Notes: generated from the sequence alone by a model not told the origin. Shown: positions 43,297-57,600, counted from the first letter of the stretch. The stretch: DNA of 64,000 bases from Odontesthes bonariensis (GCF_027942865.1 NC_134527.1:6550976-6614975); one strand, 5' to 3'. Made by a program: numbers and translations.

Positions 43297-46230
43297 CTCT
43301 ACCGTTAACCTTAACCATAAATATGAAAACAATTATTGAGTTAAGAGATTGTAATAGCTTTCATACTCCCCCAGCCATCCCTCTATCACCATCATAACTT
43401 TGTAGTTTCCCAATATTTGAGTCTTGGATTAAATCCCTATAAATACTCCCACAACCGGCTGGATTATTGACGACCTGGCAAACGGACGGCGGTTTGTGTG
43501 TCTGAGGAGGCGGTCAGACGCACAGGAGCACCACAGGGGACTGCACCCTCTGAGTCGCATCATTCTAACCGTTGCCAGGCCTTGAAGGAATTGGCAAAGT
43601 TGTTTCCATTCCCCCAAATGTGAATCAAGTTATCTTCGAAACAGCCAAACAACAACCTCAAGCAAGCGTCTAAACTTCTTTTGTACATTAGTTTTTTTTC
43701 CTTCTTCGGCATCTCTTTCGGAGTGAGAGAAACGATGTCATTGTCCAGCATCTGTGGACCCAAGTAGCTATCATACTTCCAGTTGTAAGATCAGGTGTTC
43801 TTTTTGAAAAAAAAAAAAGCTACTTTGATTATTAAAATCCTCTAAATCGGTTATATTTTTAAATGTTCTTTATTGTCAAATGTGGAGATGCGATATTTCT
43901 GATTTGGAGTTGGCACAGGTTGTATGTTGAAAATAGCCTGGATTCTCTCTGCCTGGCTCCCAGCTCGGCTCATCTGCTCCATGCAGCTTAACATGACTTT
44001 AAAATAAATAAATATATATATTTCTGTGTGGTATCATAGCAGAGCCGGGGGAGATGGAATCATGAAAGCTGTAGCTTTGCAGTTAGAATGTGACACAGCC
44101 TCGTCTGCTGTATTTTATGGGTTAAACTTGGCCAACTTGTAGTTTGAGAAACTCAAAGTATGTGAAGATTTCCTTGAGGAGAACATGTGTTGGTTGCGTC
44201 CGTGGTTTGATGTCCAAAGCTATGAACTGTTCATCAATGGATGTTCATATCTAAGTGATCCAAATAGGGAGAACCATTTTGCGCTCTTGACAAAGACGTG
44301 TCTCCATCTTTAATCTCACCTTTGTAACTTTGATTTAACTCCATGTCTCCAGTCTCTGTTGTTCAGCTGCGTATAAGATTGAATATTCTCAGCGGTGTCT
44401 TTGAAGCAATGTTTTTCTTAAGTTCAGAGCACCATTTTCCATGAAGTGTTTACCTTTCTGCAGTCGCAGCACATTAGCAGTCTGACCTTTCCCCCTCTTT
44501 TTGTTTGGTCTCGGATGCCCAGTTTAGGTCACTGGCAGATACAAACGGGCTCAGAATAAACCGAAACCACTGATCAAATGCCCTTTGTTTAAAACCGTCT
44601 TCTGGTTTTAACGGTGATGTGCTAAGAGGAGACAGAGCGGCTGATAAATCTGTTGTCCTGCCTCAGTCATGATTGATAAGCTGGTGTCCTTATGCAGATT
44701 CAAATGGGAGCAACAGAATTTTTCTGTCACTGACAGTTCCAATTCAGTCAGCTGATGAATCTGCGTGAGACAGGGTGCTTTCTTTTGAGAGCTACTGGCT
44801 CATTTATTATAGCCTTAAACATTTGCCGGAGTGCTGAGCTGTCACCGTGCTTATGTTTATGCACATCCTCGGTGTCAGAGGAAAGTGTCTGAAGGAAAAG
44901 GGCTCCAGACGAGACATTTCCCAGCTTACCAGGACTTGGAGCTTTGTTTTGTTGTGATTTAATGACAGAAAATGTCCTGCGTCTTAATGAGATTTTCTTT
45001 TGCCTCTCATCTATCTCCTTGCTGGGTTTGCCTCACTTTCTTTCTCTTTCCGTCTACAAAAGTTTTTCTTTACTGTCTACAAAAGTTTTTCTTCTCTGTC
45101 GTCTTTTTGTTGTTGCCAGCGCTGATTCACTGTATTGCCTTTGCTGTTTCACCAGACGCACACAGATAAGCCTGACGTCACCACAGCAATTAAGCCCTAA
45201 GTAATATTTGTATTAATCTGTAGCCGTCTGCGTTTGTCATTATTTCAGTCCTTATTATCTCCACTCTTCTGAGCGAACAAGAAGCAGTCGATAAAGAGCG
45301 AGAAGCAGATGCTGAGCATCTGCTCGGTATGTGCAAAGCGAATGACGCTTACCCGTGGCAGAGTGAAGAAAAGAAGCAGCAGAGTCATAATGCTGAAGCA
45401 TCTCCTTGGCTGGGCTTGCTCAGGCTCCATAAACAATGAAAGCCTGCATCAGATGTGAAAAGTTTAGGATAAAACTTTGTTTTCACAAAGCTCCACGGGT
45501 GAAGGACGCGGGGACGGGAGTGTTTATGTTCTAATGAGCTGTGATTCACAGACGTGCTGCGGACTGAGTTTCTTTATTTTTTTTACTTTCACGTTGATTC
45601 TCTCGAAGCTCTGTGCATGCTGTGCTGTTTGCTGAAGCATGGAAGTGTTGAACCGGGCACAGCAGCTGTTGACAGCCTGCGTGATTGTTTTCTACCAGTG
45701 CAGACTTTGCCCGAGCCATGAAATGTAAAAGCCTCATAAAAGCTTCATGGCCAGGGACGGAATATAGGGTATGTATGGCCACTGGGACAAGAGTGTGTTT
45801 TATTGCTCATAGTCAGGGGGGGTGCAGAGGTTGTTCAAGACGGCAAGGACTTCATTCATCTGATCACGCAGTTGTCAAAATCTCCTTGTTTATATTTATT
45901 ATAGTCATGGTTTTCAATTGGTTAGAATGATTGTCTTAATGCACGTTCCAAATACACCTTAAAGGGGTATTTTTTAATACTAACATGGGAGCAGGCAAAC
46001 ATGCTGATATGCAATATTCATTCTTGCAACTATTAAAAAATTGTCTGAACTTGAAATTGGAACTGTACTAGCCTTGCCACAGGTAGAGTGTTCCAGGCTG
46101 AGCTGGAATTTACTCAGGGTGGTCTGCCTTTGGCGGGAGGGTGTGGGGATCTGCATCGGCCGTATGCTTTTGCAATAAAGTGATATTTAAGATTCCACGT
46201 ACTCGTGTACTATAACGCAGTTCACACTGA
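43297..46230 (+). other. Putative IGSF9-like intron 1, middle
   Basis: No exon, RNA gene or repeat boundary is supported. The frames around 44944-45204 are T-rich and unlike any family I know. Confidence 0.4.
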
Positions 46231-46605
46231 CAGTAACAGCAGATAACTTGGGTCTTGTCGAGAGAAGCTCCTGTGAGGGTTTTGAAGAGGAACTTGGTCT
46301 TTATCCATTTTAGCTTCTTTTTCTTCCTGTTAAAAGGGAGTTTTTTCCTTCCACAGTCGCCTTGTGCACGCTCAGGATGGGGGATTGGATCGAAGAGAAG
46401 TTTCGCTGCCGTCTGTTGGTTTCTTTAGCTACGCTACTTTTTTTTTAAATTGGCCTTGTATGTATGAATTGGACTAATTTGGAATTTATTTGGTTTTATT
46501 GGATTCTGATTGTGTTGTGATTAATTGGATTGTACCTTTGAAGTGCTGTGAGATGACATTTGTTGTGATTTGGTGCCATATAAATCAAATTTAATCGAAT
46601 CGGTC
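46231..46605 (+). repeat. Teleost retroposon 3' end
   Basis: TTCTTCCTGTTAAAAGGGAG, then CCACAGTCGCC and CTTTGAAGTGCTGTGAGATG, then GATTTGGTGCCATATAAAT. These blocks occur in this order in a very common fish interspersed repeat. It has the same tail as 23540-23600 and, reversed, 13956-14040. Confidence 0.7.
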
Positions 46606-47538
46606 AAAAAAAAAAAAGAGTGGCGTTAAGAGGAAGTTTTGTTAGAATGTTCTAAACTAATTAATTTTAACAGCCCTGGTTATAATGTAGCTATTTTTCA
46701 TATGGCTGAGACAGATTTCATAGATAGAGGAACAAAACATGAAATTATAGTCATGTGTCATCAAAAACAACAGAACACACAGTGTTAAGTAAACTTGTAT
46801 TTGATCTCTTTACTTCTTTAGCTGTGGTGGAAAGTCAACAGCGAGTTCCCACATTTACTGTTGAACGGAGCCCTGAACGCAATGACTTTTGAGTTTGTCC
46901 GTTTGTGCTGCAGAGCACTACAGGCAGTAGTGTCAGAAAATGTCCGGCACGGGTCTCTGGGATGAATGGAACTTCTGTTTGGCCTCTTCAGTTTGAACCT
47001 TAGCACAGTGAAAGTGGTGACGCCAACACTGAAGGCATGACTCTAAAGCTCCACTTTGGCTCATCAGATTCCCAAAAGTAAACACGCTGTGGTGGGGCCG
47101 AGTGGGTGACTTTCACTGCCAGGACACTTTCCCTCTGCTCAGTGTGAACAGACCAACGGCAGCGTTGAATTCAAATCCTAATTGTTGATTTGTGATGCGA
47201 TTTTGGTTCAGTTTCGTTGAGTCTGAACTTTGATTTGTGTGCTTTTAAATGGTTTCAGTGACTGAGATTTGGATCTGCTGCTGAGGATTCTGTGAAACAT
47301 TAACAATCAGTCAATATTTGTGAATAGGGGCGTGTCTCGCTCTCAGAGTTTACGCACCCCACGAAGAGGGGAATCAAAGCGATGGTGATACTGCAGGGTT
47401 GAGAGCTGCTGTCAGTGTTACACTTCCATGACTCGTCTTTCAGCTGTACAGAAACAAAATGAGACCTGATGATATGATGAGGTTTAGTTATGGTGTCCTT
47501 TCACAGCTAGCTGCACCCATAAGCTCTTTCATGTTGAC
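46606..47538 (+). other. Putative IGSF9-like intron 1, no feature recognised
   Basis: Non-coding sequence between two repeats. Nothing is supported. Confidence 0.4.
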
Positions 47539-48147
47539 AAAAGTATCAAACGGTGAACTAGAGATAAGCATAGAGGTCTGGGACAGTATTTCTTCAGTGC
47601 ATAAAGTTACTCGTGCAAACCTATGGAGAGAGTTCCAGCGGAAAATAGTCCACAGATTCTTTAGAACTCCGCTAATCCTTTCCAAAATGGATCCCAGTCA
47701 AACAGGTACATGCTGGAGATGAGTCTGCTAACCACACACATATATTTTGGAAGTGTCCCCTTTTAGACAATTTTTGGAGGGAGATATTTGATTCATTAGA
47801 CAACATATTTGCTTCTCAACTGCCTAGGAACCCGCTGCTGGTCATCCTTGGGGCCATCCCTGAAATAGAAAAAATAACTTTTATGTTGAGACTCCAAAAT
47901 ACACAATTTACAGGTGGGTGAGGAATGGGGTTAGGTGAGGGTGGAAAACTCTTAAAGTTTATCAACCTGTGCACCAGGGCCAAGAACTGTGAGAACTGTT
48001 TCTTTTACATTGTCACTGTTGTCTTTGTTTTATGATCTAGCAGAATGGGGAAAAAAAAAAAAACTGTTACAACTCGAACATGTATTTTTCTGTGGCGGTG
48101 TTGTTCAATAAAAAATAAAGTTGGAAAAAAAAAAAAGTATCAAATGG
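47539..48147 (+). mobile_element. 5'-truncated L1-clade LINE with target duplication
   Basis: The plus-strand frame reads NLWREFQRKIVHRFFRTPL, then TGTCWR followed by a stop (TGA at 47720), then DESANHTHIFWKCPLLDNFW and PRNPLLVILGAIP. This is the C-terminal zinc-knuckle region of an L1/Tx1-type ORF2 in which the second knuckle Cys codon is now TGA. It ends with AATAAAAAATAAAGTTGG and a poly(A) run. AAAAGTATCAAA(C/T)GG flanks it at 47539-47553 and 48133-48147, a 15-bp target duplication with one mismatch. The element proper is about 47554-48132. Confidence 0.85.
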
Positions 48148-48399
48148 GTCAGGGAGGACGTGGTGAGAGCGCAGGAGGCTGTCATTGCTCCGTCTGTTGC
48201 TGAGGAAAGCTGTGAAGACTTCTCCATCTGTGAGCTACAACTAAAAGCAGCACCAGGAGACACTGAGAGGATATCTTTACTGCTGGCCCGTAAAAGTTGT
48301 GGCATTTTTTTTTACGTCGTCATCGACCCAGACTGTAAGGGTGTAAAAGTGTGTTTTAAACTATGAGGACTTGGAAATGATTAAAACATTTCCGTGGGT

Positions 48400-48655
48400 T
48401 TTCATCAATGTGTTTTAGTAGGAAAAGGGTCAGTGACTCGGTGCTTTCATCAGTTCAGACAGAGAACGCCACGCTGCCTCAGATGTGTTCATCAGTGTGT
48501 GTGAATGTGTGTGTGATAGTGGGGGGGGGGGGCTGCAGAGCCTGCAACACTGCATGGACAAAGATGTGTATGAGTGTTGAATGTGGTTTGTGGTGTTAAA
48601 GCGCTTTGAGTGATCAACAAGACTTGAAAAGTGCTATAGAAATTGGGTCCATTTG
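48400..48655 (+). repeat. Dispersed teleost repeat tail
   Basis: A TG-rich stretch and a G-run lead to AAAGCGCTTTGAGTGATCAA, AAAAGTGCTATAGAAATTGG and GTCCATTTGCC, blocks found together in a common fish interspersed repeat. Confidence 0.6.
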
Positions 48656-49448
48656 CCAACGCCATACATTTAGTTTTTGCTTGGCACCTTCGATCCACTT
48701 CTATTGATTCTGGCACCTTGCAGCCAAAGACTGCTCGAGCTTTAATCATTTGGTGTCTCTATTTTATACAACCCACAAGACAAAGTAGGGCCTGTTGCCT
48801 TAACATTGTAAAGCAGTGTTCAGGGTCAGCAGTAAAATGTATTTCAACAGAAAATTTGCACTGCATTATCTTGCTGTGAGACAGCCATTTTTTAATGTTA
48901 AACTCAAAGCATTGTGTCAGCACTACGCTCCCTTCAAAGCCTCAAGCCTCCAATGACAAAGATGGCCGTTTTACTTACGAGAAGGTTGACGCCGCCTCTT
49001 CATTCTGACATTAGGTTTCACTCCTTGATGCCTCGCTCTCCCGTCAGCTCAGCTGGACTCTGTCCTTGAGTGCTGAGTCTCTTGGGTGCTTCAGCCAAAT
49101 GTCTTCATTGATGTGCTCTCCCAAAAACACTTAGATGCTGCTCCACACATGACTCCCCAAAGATTTATTTGACATTTATGACATTTACGTCTAGAAAAGG
49201 AGATGGGGCCAGGTTTTCTGGCTGCAGAGGCGGCTCTGGCCATTTGTGTAATGACATGGGATGAATTCCAGTTATTGGAAAACTGTATAAAAATTTGAAC
49301 GCTCCTTCCCCCTTTCTGCGAAATTATGACAAAAGTGACAGCTCTGCTATAGCCTTTTTAGCTCGGAAATCTGTCACAGATGGCTGTCTCTTGATGTGCA
49401 GCCCAGGAGGTGATGTGAATGTGACACCTGTGTCTCTTTTGCCAACAG

Positions 49449-49543
49449 ACTGAGCATGCTGCGGGTTGTGTGAGTGACAGATATGGAGCCTGCGAGATCA
49501 CATTGGCAGACTTTCACTGTGGTGGCAGTTATTTGTCACTTCC
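49449..49543 (+). CDS. igsf9-like: IGSF9-like signal-peptide exon
   Basis: Acceptor TTTTGCCAACAG|ACTGAG, 34 bases of 5' UTR, ATG at 49483 and donor TTCC|GTAAGT. It codes for MEPARSHWQTFTVVAVICHF plus one base. The in-frame codon further upstream is GTG, so 49483 is the start. Confidence 0.85.
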
Positions 49544-52500
49544 GTAAGTACCTCCATTGTTTGTTTCAAAAGACGTTTTTTACAAACTACTATATTTCCA
49601 GCCAAGATATTTGCAAAGCTTTGCAAATACAGTGGTTTACTAAAGCTAAACTGTGATTTTTTTTTTCTGCTAATAAACCAAACAGTGGTTGTCGAAGGCG
49701 TAAAGTCAGAGGTCCACGGAAAGGTTGGAAGCTTGGTGGAGCTGGAGTGCAGTGTTCCTTCATCGGACCCGGCGGCCGTGTCCACTGCATCCCTGCATGT
49801 GGTGGAGTGGATTCGACAGGGATTTGACATCCCAGTCCTGATTAAGTTTGGATCCTATGCCCCCCGAGTCCATCCACATTATGAGGGTAAGCGCCTTTCA
49901 TTCACTGTCATAGCTGTATCTTTTCCAAAAGTACATGTGTTATTTTGGTATTTTTAAAAAAAATTTAAGCCCGACGTTGCTTTATATTCCACCAGCTACG
50001 CTTTGCCGCATGCAAAGTTTGGGAGCTACTTCACTTCTAATAGACAAAATGATGATTTGTTGCATTTGCCTGAAAGCCCTTGACAGTAATCTCAGGTAGC
50101 AATGCTAGGCTACATGGCGTATGGGCGCACAGTCATGTGAAAAAGAAAGCGCACCCTTGTTCAATTCATGATGACATGATGAACCGTGTCATTATCTATT
50201 TCACAAAAGCTCGGCCGAAATGCAGAAGCAGTGTTTGAGAGCACCGTTCAGCAGTCCTCTCCCACTGGAATTAAAAAGGTGAGTCGTCACCAGATGCTGC
50301 TAATCAAATGCATTTTGTTTAGCAGTTCTGTCAGTTTGCCGAAGAAAAGAAATCCCAAATGCCCTGAGAAATTGCATTAAAAAAAACAAAAAAACACAGC
50401 AAATCATGCAACAGGACGATGTTCCCAGAATGTCTGAAAAAGAAAAGAATCGAGGTGTTGCAATGATCCAGTCAAAGTCCAGAGCTCAACCTGACTGAAA
50501 GGCTTTAAGAGAGCTGTGCATAAACTGATACTCATAAACCTCAATGAATTGGAACAATGGTTTTAAGAAGAGCGGGAGAGACTGATAACATCATACAAAA
50601 AATAACTACATCAAGTTATTGCTGCTGGAGGTGGTTTAACAAGCTGTTGAATGATGAGGTGTTCTTAGTTTTATCACACAATGATCACAATCTGCATTGT
50701 TCCTAATTTTTGTAAAGCCATGTTCATCTGAAGCTGAAGCCATAAGACCGAGTGAGTAGTAGGTGAATGGAATGGAATTGAATAAGAGTGTGTTTTCTTT
50801 CATACAACTATAAATGTCAGTGTCATTGGTCAGACTTTGGTTCAGACTGAGCTGTGTCCAAATCTGTTTCTGCCTGAGGAAAAAGTGTGCGCTGGGAAGT
50901 CATGAAGTCATTACAGAGTACAAAGTTAAAGCATTTTACTATAATTGTCATCACAAAAGAAAGTAGGAATTAAAGTCCCCGGTTCAAAGCCTTTCATTAG
51001 GAGCCGTTAGCCTGAGTTCCAGTTTCTTCCACTGTGAAAATGTAACCAGTATCTGGGTCTCAGAGTTTAATCAAAAGCACACCTTGATGGCCTTTCAAAC
51101 CAGCTAGTTTTAAATGCAGTGAACTCTCACGTTGCATCATCATCCATTGTGCACTTTTCTGCCCACAGCTCAGAGAACAAAGACGGTCTATGGCGAAAAA
51201 AAAGGTCCTCAGTGGGCTAAGACTACCTTTGTGTGGCTTCCTGTTATCCTTTAAAGTCACAAACAATGGGACAAATGTGGTATGTCTGGGTGGTTCGGAT
51301 CTTCCTTTTGACAGAGCCATTTTCTGTTCCAGAGAGATGCCTCCGGAGATATTCCACCTATGGACTTTTTTTTTCAAGTTGTTGGGAGTTTCTGACTGAG
51401 CACCACATAGAGTTTGGACTTGAGTGCATTTTTTTTTTAAAGAAAATGCCAGAAGTAGCATTTGAGATGCCACTTGAAAGAGTGAAATTAATTTGCAGAA
51501 CAACACTCACGTGGGAGTTAGCAGGCTGCTAAGTTGCACTAAGTAGTTAACCTCAGCACCTTCACTACTGATGATAGATTGCAGATGGCAGCAGTAGACA
51601 CTTCTTAGCTTAATTACTGCTAAGGCAACACTTAGTTTTCTTCTTACTCACCGTTGCATCAGTTATTACTTCCTGTGTGGCTAAACACTGTTTCAGCCCA
51701 CGCAAATTAATTTTAAATTCCGACTGAGCTTCCATAGACACCAGTTATGTCTGTATTTTGGGGAAATGTGTTTAAAATGATAGTAGGAGGGGAAAAAAAA
51801 CATTTTGAATGCTTTGAATGAAAGGAGTTCGAAACATTTCAGCAACCATGAAACTACATAAGATGGAAAAAAAAGAGGGAAAAGTTTAATGTCAGTCTGT
51901 ACTTTTCTCTTTTTTTTCTTCACCCTTTTCAAAAAGGATGCCCTGCCTTAGAAATATCACAGGAGTGATACGCTTCCTAAAACAAGCCGATATCACACGA
52001 GGAGTGGCTGTTGAAGGGATGAAAAAGAAAAAAGAAAAATTAATAAATAAAATACATTAGGTGTAGCCCTAAAAGTGAAGTTAATACAAGCTGTCCAAAT
52101 TAAAACCGACAAAAGTTCCCCTTTGGGTCAGGTATTTACATCAAAATCTCTCCGAAATATACCCAAAACAATTAGGTGCTGTCATTTTTAGGTACCCAAA
52201 CTGGAGTTAACTGCATTTCTGGGGACTACTTTCAGATGTGGATGAACACGCATGTGCTCTTGTAACCTGTAATTTCTAAAATGTAAAATATTCCCACCCC
52301 GATCCTCCGAGTCTCTACTCTAAAATGCAACAACACCCTTGGCATCGGACTGATTGCTCGTTCAAACACAGGGTAATGAGCCGTAATCTGTGCACTTAGG
52401 TGTGTGTTTGTCAAGGGATCAGAACCTGCTTTTAGCTGAGTCCAAGCCTTTCCCGTCTTTGTGGGATGCCACTCCCTTGGCCAACCTGACCAGGAAATGG

Positions 52501-54591
52501 GATACTGACATTTACATAGCCATAAAGACGGAGGGAACCTAGGCTGATGTATTGCCGTAAGTGGGAGCAGGATGGACTTTAATTCCAGCCCGGGCTCATA
52601 AAAGACAGTAGGCTTTTTGTTGCTGACTCAGAAGACTAATGTCACACCTCACCACTCTGGGTGTTAGTTGAGAAGAAGCAGGGTAATATACTGGTAGGAA
52701 TAACCCTGAAATTTGCCTACCCTTTGCCCCAAGAAGAACATTTTCACTCAACAAAAAAAGCACCCTCAACAGAAAAGCCCTGTCTTTAGAAGGACAGGCA
52801 TGCTAATCACATGCCTCTCCGATGACAAGCGGAAAGCTATTTCTCGAGCGGTACAAAAGGTTTGCAAAAGATGCTTTGTCCATTTGGATGCTGAGCTTGG
52901 GCTTTCTCACAGGTAGAGGCTGGTCGGTTAGTAACAGGTGCAGCATGGGAAACTAAAGCTGTGGAGCCGAAACCAATGGTGTGTATTTCAGCCCCTCGGG
53001 CTGCGCATGTTCTCAGGTGTCTCAGCAGTTTGTCTTCAGGAGCCAGACTCCAACTGTTGTTTGGCTGCTGTGATTCTAACGCTTACTTATCCGGCGCTCT
53101 GCTGGGGTTCATTGTTTTGTTTCATCACTTATTCCTCTACCCCACCTTTTAAATAGATCAAGCTTTCCCTCCATCCAGACTCTTTTGCCTTTGGTGATGT
53201 GCGTAGCTTCACACAATGTGAGATACATTCGGTTTACCTCTGAGTGCTCCCCTGAGATTATTAAGAGCTAACAGGGGTTTAACAGTATTCGTTGTAAAAG
53301 AGCAAAAGATCAAAGGCTTAGATGCTGCTCCCTTAGCGCCTATGCATCTGCTGATTGAAGTAAAAAAGCAAATACAGCTGTATAAATGCACTGTTCTCAG
53401 GCTCTTCCTGTGTTAAAACCCTCCACAATCAGTCTGCATGCAGGAGTAACATGTTACTCACAGCGAAAACAGCTAATGTGCTTCCTTTCCTTGGTGAACA
53501 AATAAGAGAGCCTGCACTGGGATTACTCATGTTCTTCACAGCAGCGAGCGCGCCGCTCAGCAGCGACAGAGCTCTTCAATTCAAATTTCAAACCATGACA
53601 CAGGAGAGCTTCAAAAATGCCACAAGCAACCAGGAGTGAAACCCTATCGCTTTCTTTCTTTAACTGAAACCTGAACGCCTCCCCGCCTCTTGCCAAGAGC
53701 TGACGGCATCTCTTAGAGATGATGTGGGCTGGCTGCCCGTGAACATCACATTTTCAGGGACATAAACGTCTGTGTTGCACAAAATGGTATTGAATTTAAA
53801 TAATTTTTCATACAGCCCCCTGTCAAACCAAACAGGACACTTTGCAGATGATTCCCCTAAAGACTTTTACTCCATATATATATTATTTGAAAACTTCATC
53901 TCCGAAATGTCTTACATCCATTTTGGGAGAAAGAAAATCAATATCTGTGGTGCATCCTTCACTCTGAATAAAATGGAAAAAGCACATAGCGTGGCGTTCC
54001 AAATGTTTCGTTTTGTCAGCAATGTTCCTGCTTCTTAGCGAGCTCTATAGAGGACGTCAGTCCTGACCTCATAAGAAGTGTTCGAGGGAAATTTTGAAAA
54101 CTTTTTTTTTTTTTTTTTCCAGCAGCACATTCGTAAGAGCAAAGCGTGTCTAATAGAAAGTGAATTCAACACAAGTACAGCAGTAGCGGCACGGTAAAGC
54201 AGATTAGGGTTCAATTCTGATTTAAGGCCAATTGATTGAAATTACTTTTAAGAAGTCTTTCAAAGACGGCATGATTTGTATGAGCGACGTCACTTCAAAC
54301 TGCTCCTCGATCCATCACAACTAACAGAATGCTTTTTAAGTAAAAGCTCCCTTTAGTGAAGATGGCTTCTCATTTTTCTTTTACAAAGCCATTGTCTGAA
54401 GAGAGGTAACCAGCACCTCTTCTAATAACCTGCTCCTCTCTAATTCAAATCTGAGGACGTCCCATTTCACACTAGATTCCTCTGTTTGTTGAGAGAACCT
54501 TGAATGGTTTTGTTTTCGTGTCACCTGAGAGTGCATTAAAGGACGGAGCCTTTAGGGGGCTTCGGTTGACGGCCGTCTGACAAATGAATGC

Positions 54592-54632
<41 letters not shown>

Positions 54633-57600
54633 AATTGAACTGAGAGAAGATATTGTTTAGCTTGAATGTGAAAATCCTGCAAAGCTGCACTTTGGAAAAT
54701 TCAAATCTGTGGGTGTGCAGAGCAGGAGAACACGAGGAGAGGTGATTATTGTCGGTGAAGGTTGAATGATGTTTATTGTCAGCATATATTTCAGGCCCTG
54801 TTGTGGCAATTAGGCAAATTTAGCACAACAAGTCAGTTAAGGTTTTGAAGGAAATTTACAGCAACAGGCTTGTAAATATACCTAAAGATTTAGGCCCCAA
54901 AGGAATCAAGTTTGGCATTTGAATATTCGTAGATGAAATGCCTCTCATGTCATTTTTTTTTAATCTATTTCAAACTGAAACCAAACTGATGCAGAATGGT
55001 GGGCAGTGTCTGATCACACTACTGGTGCTAACCAATCAGAGTAGGGGGGGGACACTTATAGCACTGTGTTAGCACTTTGTTAGCTGTTTCATGGGGACTC
55101 TAAATGTTGACTATGCTCAGCAATTAAATTTGCTGTGCTCTGGACTACAAATACATTATATGGCCTAAAGTTTAGGGACACAAATGATGTGCAACAGCGT
55201 TTCCACCCTTCATGGAAAGCTTTCCACAAGCTTTTGTGACCTGACTGCAGAGATTTGCATCTGTTCAGCCATAAATGCTTTAGTTACTGTAGATTGTTAC
55301 GTTGGCCCCTTGGAATCTTGACTGTGTGCAGGTCAGATTTAGCCGACATTTTCAGCCCATTATAGTAAATGTGCGACGGTATATTAAAGGAGCGAGGTAA
55401 ATAATAAAAGTGAGAATACTCCGTAGAACAGTCGTCATTGCTGCAGCATGTTACACATTTAGCGCATTGAACTGTTCAGCCTTTTTTATAATTACATAAA
55501 GCTTTTGTTATAATTGCATTCTTTTTTTTCAGTGCAGAGTGAGACTGAAGAAGAAAATGGAAGCGATGCCGTTTTATTTGCATCAACTATGCAAAGCTGA
55601 ACTTTCCCTCTTTTACTACATTTGTGATTTATTGGTGCCAGCACACTAACCCTTGTCAAGCATGCACAGTTCATTTTATGGCTTCAGACATGCACAATGC
55701 AAACAACTACACACAAAGTAGGTGTGCTAAGGCTGGGAGATTAGGCCAGGATTGACCCTAACTGCGACTCCACTTCATTGTTGAACTCATCTGGCAAACC
55801 AGTGTAACATTTAAATATGTGGCAGCTACATTAGTCCACCGAACCATATTAGTTTCATTATAAAGATGCCATGGTTTAAACCCTTATTCACAAAGCTCGA
55901 CTTTAGGTTTCCTTGGTGATCATTTATTACGAGACCTGCTCCAACAATATTGCGAAAAAACAAATAACCGTCAAAGAGTTGTACAGCCTCTATTGTAAAA
56001 CGATTTAGTGTATCGGCATAGCTCTTGTACAATAGTTCTAAAGGTTTTCTCAAGTTTTTTGTTTGTTGAGCCACTTCAGACTGACCTCTGGGGTCATTCA
56101 AGCATCAAAAGGGCCCCTAACTCAAGGGATGAACCACTGTTTTGACTGCACATAACAGACAACTTGGCACAGAACCAGACCCATCTTTGTTGAATAATAC
56201 CTTAAGGCTCTTGGTTACAAGCAGCCTGTCACAAAGACTCTTTTTCCTTTTTCTTTAGTTGCATACATCATTTTCTTTGCACCAACAAGGTGATTCCCAA
56301 CGAAAACTTGGCATATCCCAGCATGATGGGCCATATATCCTTAAAATCTTTGGAAAACTTGATAACTGGAGGGCAAAAGAAGAAGATTCAGGCCTAAACA
56401 CACAATCTACCTCAGATGAACAATATCTGGAAGCGATGTCCTCAAGAAATAGGAACAAAAATCCTAACGCAGGACCTGAGAGGTGCATCCATTTACTGTT
56501 CTCTGAAGCCCTATTTCTTATTTTTCACGCAGTATATAAAGAACTCAAGACTTTTGAACATGACTGTATATCTAACCTCGCACTGGACGCAATGATACGT
56601 TTCTTTTTTCTTTTTTTTTATGGCAGTAGTTGTGACATTAGGTCATACATTTACTCCCGCTCCCTCTCCGTCTCCCTCCCTCCCTCCCCCGCCCCTCCCT
56701 TCCCTTTTACCTGATGACACTGCGTTCCAACAACATCCCTGCCTCAGCACAACCTTTCCAGCAAGGTGCCATAGTGACCCATATCGCGCTGGGCAATAAA
56801 CATAAGAGAGGGAAAAAAACTGCTGAGGGTCAAAGGGTAGGATTTTGAAATGTTCTAATCCCCAGAGTGTATGCTGATGTGTATTTTGCTCCGCTGTCAC
56901 CCCCACCTCTTATTTCCCCCTGTGGATTTAGTCCTCTTTGGTGGCGTGGAAAAGTAAATAGGGTGTGTTATCGCTGCTAGCATACCAAACTCCAACTTCC
57001 TGGATCTTTTTTTCCCCCTGTCAGGCCTGTCCCTCCCTGCCACAGTCACTAGAATTCAGAGCCTCTGTTAATAATTACCATCACAACAGAGGCATCCCAG
57101 TGGACTGGAGCTTGCTGCAGTGTGTTTCCTGCTTGCACATTATCTCTGAGAGAAGTCTTGGTGACCTTAAATAGAGTTTTCATTGACAGTATCTCCTCAG
57201 CCGTGTCACTCCGGGCCTTTGGGTCACTGGACAACTGTGTGTCTGTTAAGGTGTGAAAACTAGATGGACAGTTGTAAAGGTGTAGGCTGGAAAAGATAGA
57301 GGGCTCCAGGGAGCCGTCACCTGGCAACCAGGGGATCAGATTTCTAATATTGTGCACGCATGTATGCAGTGTTTGCGTACTTGTTAGTGGATGTGAGGCC
57401 ATTTTTAGGCAACGTTTGAGGACAGCGTTTGTTTTGGGCACGACAAGGCGTAACACACACCTGCAAGATGTCAAGTGAAATAAGCATTATGTGAAGTTTG
57501 TTCTCTCTCGTGTACCTCGTGTCAGCCCTCATAACTTTTTCCCTGCACTTTGTCTCTGTAGGCCGAGTGTCTCTGGCGAGAATCACAACTCTGAGGCTGG

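Larger units (their letters stand above)
49887..57561 (+). other. IGSF9-like intron between the Ig1 exons (7.7 kb)
   Basis: It holds three DNA-transposon relics (50130, 55150, 56080), a (GT)n microsatellite at 54595-54629, and a pyrimidine-rich CT tract at 56660-56705. No additional exon in phase 1 with Ig-like content was found. The stretches 50740-55145 and 56505-57561 otherwise show nothing recognisable. Confidence 0.5.

Noticed and set aside
44944..45204. Hydrophobic 86-residue frame
   Set aside because: T-rich sequence gives Phe/Leu runs; there is no known family or splice context.
56643..56906. Gly/Arg-rich minus-strand frame
   Set aside because: Translation of the CT-rich tract at 56660-56705; a composition artefact.
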